A DNA stretch of 24,996 nt, taken from the NCBI GenBank assembly GCA_002499445.1, contig DALS01000020.1, positions 1 to 24,996 on the forward strand, in the 5' to 3' direction. The translations under genes were made by a program, and so were the position numbers. The DNA comes from Methanosarcina sp. UBA293. Lineage in GTDB: Archaea; Halobacteriota; Methanosarcinia; Methanosarcinales; Methanosarcinaceae. The stretch's first letter is position 1. The number at the start of each line of letters is the position of its first letter. The notes below the pieces were generated by a model. The model searched no databases and was not told where the DNA came from. It saw only the letters and a list, made by a program, of their open reading frames with translations. Below are positions 22,618 through 24,996 of this stretch, one piece after another.

Positions 22618-23982
22618 ATGAAACTGGGAAAGATTTTAAAAATTGCCTTAAGCATGGTCAAGGCTAACAAGTTGAGGAGCTGGCTTACCATTATAGGGGT
22701 GATAATAGGCATTGCTTCGGTAATGGCGATTGTCACTACAGGGGAGTATTTTGAGAAAGAGGTAACCAAAACTCTGGAAGGCTTTGGAGGCGATACCATC
22801 ACAATCGTAGCCTCCACCCCTTTCCATGTATTTGAGGAAGAATTTGTAATAGAAGATTCGGGAGATCTGGAAGATAATTCGGAATATTTGGGAGAGAGTT
22901 CGGAGACGAGTGTAAAATCTAGTAGGGCAGCTGAAGGAGCACCCAACCCTATTGAATTTGAACCCATAGAAGAAGCTGAACTCACAAAGATTGATGTATT
23001 TACCCTGCGCAGTATTCCGGCTATCGAATATATCAATGTCAATGTTGAAAGAGACGCACAGCTGCAGTTTGGGAGTGAGAATACCTACGTCTGGGTCAAA
23101 GGTGTGGATCCAGGGGTCTGGCCTGATATCACCAAAAAAGAATTAGAACAGGGCAGGATGCTAAAAGCTGGAGATAGGAATGTCGTAGTCCTTTCAAACG
23201 AACTTGCAAAAGAGACTTTCGAGAGGGAAATCAGACTCAATCAGATGATTTTGTTGAATGGCAAGTCGTACAGGGTGGTAGGAATTCTGGCAAAGAGTGG
23301 TGGGCTTCTTGGAGGCTTTAGCGGACTTTTCGGGAGCGGTATCTATATGCCTTACCAGGAGGTATATCCACTTTCCAGCAACGAAGATCTTACTGAGAGA
23401 GAAAGAGATGTCTATAACTCAATAGAAGTAAAACTTTACAAGGGCGCTGATTACGATTTTGCTCTTCAGGAAATCGAGAATAAACTGATGCTTTCAAGAA
23501 GAGTCAGTGAAGATACCAAGGACTTCTATGTTAATTCCAACAAAGAAGCCATAGAAAGTACTAGAAAGCTTATTAACGGTCTTACTGCTTTCCTGGCATT
23601 TATTGCAGGAATTTCTCTCCTTGTAGGTTCCACAGGGATTGCTAATACCATGTTCACAGCTGTACTCGAAAAAACTAAGGAGATCGGGATCATGAAAGCC
23701 ATAGGGGCAAAAAATAGGGATATAATGCTGATCTTTCTTTTCAATTCCGCAATGATAAGCCTTGTAGGCGGAATTATAGGTATTATCCTTGGTACAATTG
23801 CAGTACAAGCAATCCTTTTCTTCATCTCTATTAAAATGAATGTTCCTTTCGAATTCGCCCTTAGCCTTAAAGCTACCTTTGTTGCAACCTTTGTATCAAT
23901 AATTGTAGGTTTGATTGCGGGTCTTGTACCTGCAAAGAATGCCTCGGAACTGAAACCTGTAGACGCATTGAGGTATGAATGA
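22618..23982 (+). CDS. MacB/FtsX-type ABC transporter permease
   Basis: The 454-aa protein has the four-TM MacB layout. A first helix (SWLTIIGVIIGIASVMAIVT, about 21-40) follows a short cytoplasmic start. A large extracytoplasmic domain of about 260 residues comes next (VWVKGVDPGVWP, LEQGRMLKAGDRNVVVLS, YRVVGILAKSG, typical of MacB_PCD). Then come three C-terminal helices, with the FtsX signature TMFTAVLEKTKEIGIMKAIG and GLVPAKNASELKPVDALRYE at the end. An acidic, Ser/Glu-rich insertion (about 80-125) in the outer domain looks disordered. With the ATPase it should form a mechanotransmission-type ABC exporter or a lipoprotein/peptide extrusion pump; the substrate is unknown. It follows the extracellular-subunit gene by 34 nt, so they are surely co-transcribed. 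AGGATC about 12 nt before the ATG is a weak ribosome binding site. Confidence 0.92.
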   Translation: MKLGKILKIALSMVKANKLRSWLTIIGVIIGIASVMAIVTTGEYFEKEVTKTLEGFGGDTITIVASTPFHVFEEEFVIEDSGDLEDNSEYLGESSETSVKSSRAAEGAPNPIEFEPIEEAELTKIDVFTLRSIPAIEYINVNVERDAQLQFGSENTYVWVKGVDPGVWPDITKKELEQGRMLKAGDRNVVVLSNELAKETFEREIRLNQMILLNGKSYRVVGILAKSGGLLGGFSGLFGSGIYMPYQEVYPLSSNEDLTERERDVYNSIEVKLYKGADYDFALQEIENKLMLSRRVSEDTKDFYVNSNKEAIESTRKLINGLTAFLAFIAGISLLVGSTGIANTMFTAVLEKTKEIGIMKAIGAKNRDIMLIFLFNSAMISLVGGIIGIILGTIAVQAILFFISIKMNVPFEFALSLKATFVATFVSIIVGLIAGLVPAKNASELKPVDALRYE

Positions 23983-24014
23983 ATAGTTAAAAGGCAAGAG
24001 ATATTTTTAACTGT

Positions 24015-24038
24015 AGATCCTTTCATGTGGAAGGATCT
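24015..24038. repeat. Perfect 8-bp inverted repeat between permease and PsiE genes
   Basis: AGATCCTT (24015-24022) and AAGGATCT (24031-24038) form a perfect stem with an 8-nt loop, 33 nt after the permease stop. No T-run follows. It may be the 3' end structure of the ABC mRNA or an operator. Confidence 0.5.
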
Positions 24039-24128
24039 TCCCAAGAAATGATGAAATGATAAATAATGGAGGTAGATACAGATCAAGAGATATTTTCCTG
24101 AATAAACATGAAGAATTATATGAAAAAC

Positions 24129-24136
24129 TATATATA
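24129..24136 (+). promoter_or_regulatory. TATA box for the psiE-like gene
   Basis: TATATATA lies 40 nt before the ATG at 24176. The mRNA start would fall near 24160, just before the GGAGAG ribosome binding site. Confidence 0.55.
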
Positions 24137-24175
24137 GGGTAAAAATGTGAGGCAGCAGATATTAGGAGAGAAAAG

Positions 24176-24682
24176 ATGGATAGTATTAAATTATTCAAAA
24201 AAGTTACAGATGCGATCAGTACAATCTTTCTTTACATATTGCTGCTGGCTTTAATTGTAGGAATGGCAAAAACCCTGCTCGATATCCGCTTCATCATTTT
24301 TGAATCTCTTGAAAGCGGATTCAATCACATGGTAACAAGTGTACTGACAGTTTTTATTGTGATTGACCTTTTCAAAGCTTTTGTTGAGTATCACGAGAAC
24401 GATAGGATCAAGCTTACGGATATAACCGATGCTACAATATTCATAGTCCTACGTGAGATTGCTGTGGGCCTTTATTCAAAGGAATTCGGGTATCAATTTA
24501 TATTAAGTCTTGCAACATTACTTCTCGTGCTTAGCATAATGCGAGTGCTTGCTGTAAAATATTCCCCAGCAAAAACTCAAGGGTCAGGAGCTAATACTGC
24601 TGTACAAAGTGAAGTACAACCTTCAAAACAAGGCATTAGCAATATCCTGGATAAGTACAAAGCTGCTTCTGAAAGTAATTAA
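24176..24682 (+). CDS. PsiE-family membrane protein
   Basis: This 168-aa protein has four predicted membrane helices: TIFLYILLLALIVGMAKTLL, MVTSVLTVFIVIDLFKAFVE, ITDATIFIVLREIAVGLY and FILSLATLLLVLSIMRVLAV. A polar cytoplasmic tail follows. The VLTVFIVIDLFKAFVEYHEN stretch, then RIKLTDITDATIFIVLREI, is the pattern of the phosphate-starvation-inducible PsiE family. The biochemical role of that family is not established. It has its own TATA box and a good ribosome binding site (GGAGAG, 7 nt), and ends at a strong terminator, so it is a single gene not tied to the ABC unit. A link to phosphate in this organism is not shown by the sequence. Confidence 0.8.
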   Translation: MDSIKLFKKVTDAISTIFLYILLLALIVGMAKTLLDIRFIIFESLESGFNHMVTSVLTVFIVIDLFKAFVEYHENDRIKLTDITDATIFIVLREIAVGLYSKEFGYQFILSLATLLLVLSIMRVLAVKYSPAKTQGSGANTAVQSEVQPSKQGISNILDKYKAASESN

Positions 24683-24743
24683 ATTACCATTAAAATATCT
24701 TTCCAAATATCTTATTAAATTTCCTTTGGAGCTAATCCAATAG

Positions 24744-24793
24744 TTTTTCATCTGTCTTATTGAGACAGATGAGGAAAATGTTTTTATTTTTTG
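24744..24793 (+). terminator. Strong intrinsic terminator of the psiE-like gene
   Basis: TCATCTGTCT (24748-24757) pairs perfectly with AGACAGATGA (24763-24772) around TATTG, and is extended by T-G and T-A pairs. TGTTTTTATTTTTT follows. The preceding T-rich run on the other strand is weaker. Confidence 0.8.
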
Positions 24794-24852
24794 ATTTAAA
24801 CAGGTTAAGAAAAATTTGGAAAACAAAATCGCATAAAAAGTAACCCTAAAAT

Positions 24853-24996
24853 GGCTCTGTAGAAATCCTTAATTTGATGTAAATAATTTTTATTACTTTT
24901 TGTTTATGTTATAGACTATCAGTTTAACTTTTACTTCTTTTACTTGGTTTCTAAGCTTTCTTGCTCTTAATGTTTCTCCAAATTTCCTTTTTACGA
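24853..24996. mobile_element. Insertion sequence, one end (continues past window)
   Basis: GGCTCTGTAGAAATCCTT (24853-24870) looks like a terminal inverted repeat: it begins with GG and lies about 25 nt outside the stop codon of a transposase reading inward. The other end is outside the window, so repeat match and target duplication cannot be tested. Confidence 0.5.
24893..24996 (-). CDS. Transposase, C-terminal part (IS4/IS5-like DDE family)
   Basis: The minus strand reads VKRKFGETLRARKLRNQVKE followed by VKVKLIVYNINKK and a stop at 24893-24895. This is the usual C-terminal end of IS5/IS4-type DDE transposases, where the pattern K-R-x-FG-x-x-LR-A-R, then Q-x-KE-x-x-x-K, then YN follows the catalytic Glu helix. 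Only about 33 residues lie in the window, so the family and intactness cannot be settled. The frame is undamaged in the visible part. Confidence 0.65.
   Translation of the reverse strand, partial: VKRKFGETLRARKLRNQVKEVKVKLIVYNINKK

Overview
The window looks like part of the chromosome of a methanogenic archaeon, most probably Methanosarcina. The main reasons are a methanogenesis-marker-8 (DUF2099) gene, a small SET-domain protein of the kind described in Methanosarcina mazei, archaeal promoters (TATA boxes about 25-30 nt before mRNA starts), GGAGG-type ribosome binding sites, and long AT-rich intergenic DNA with dispersed repeats. This assignment is inferred from gene content only.

Positions 1-3640 are accessory DNA. 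They hold the 5' end of a secreted surface-protein gene (minus strand), a badly decayed cas1 remnant (about 640-940), and an intact 652-aa protein with a PD-(D/E)XK nuclease core and a C-terminal SEC-C zinc motif, whose TATA box suggests a leaderless mRNA. An acyl/aryl-CoA ligase of the phenylacetate-CoA ligase family follows (3650-4951).

Positions 4990-10900 are built of single genes separated by copies of one dispersed intergenic repeat (four recognisable copies, same orientation). The genes are a sequon-rich secreted protein (5764-7257, minus) and a STAND-type NTPase with TPR repeats (7770-10290), which is split near its N-terminus by an apparent 1-nt frameshift. Two repeat copies flank the STAND gene directly.

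Positions 10899-16291 are more core-like: methanogenesis marker protein 8, a Lys/Pro-rich mini-protein, a two-TM potassium channel, and a ravA-viaA pair (MoxR AAA+ ATPase plus VWA protein). The ravA product carries a possible zinc-binding insertion. Behind viaA lie the remains of a marR-MATE efflux operon collapsed by one deletion, with a further frameshift in marR.

Positions 17319-19856 (minus strand) encode an unknown four-TM protein with an extracytoplasmic tail, an M50-like HExxH membrane protease candidate, and a SET-domain lysine methyltransferase. Positions 20208-23982 form a MacB-like transport unit: ATPase, membrane-anchored CARDB/COG1361-type extracellular protein, and FtsX-type permease, with a hairpin terminator or attenuator after the ATPase. 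A PsiE-family membrane protein follows. The right edge cuts into an insertion sequence (transposase C-terminus plus likely terminal repeat).

No tRNA, rRNA or CRISPR array was seen. The most unusual items are the SEC-C nuclease beside the dead cas1, the frameshifted STAND/TPR gene between repeat copies, the repeat family itself, and the ABC unit with its built-in extracellular subunit.
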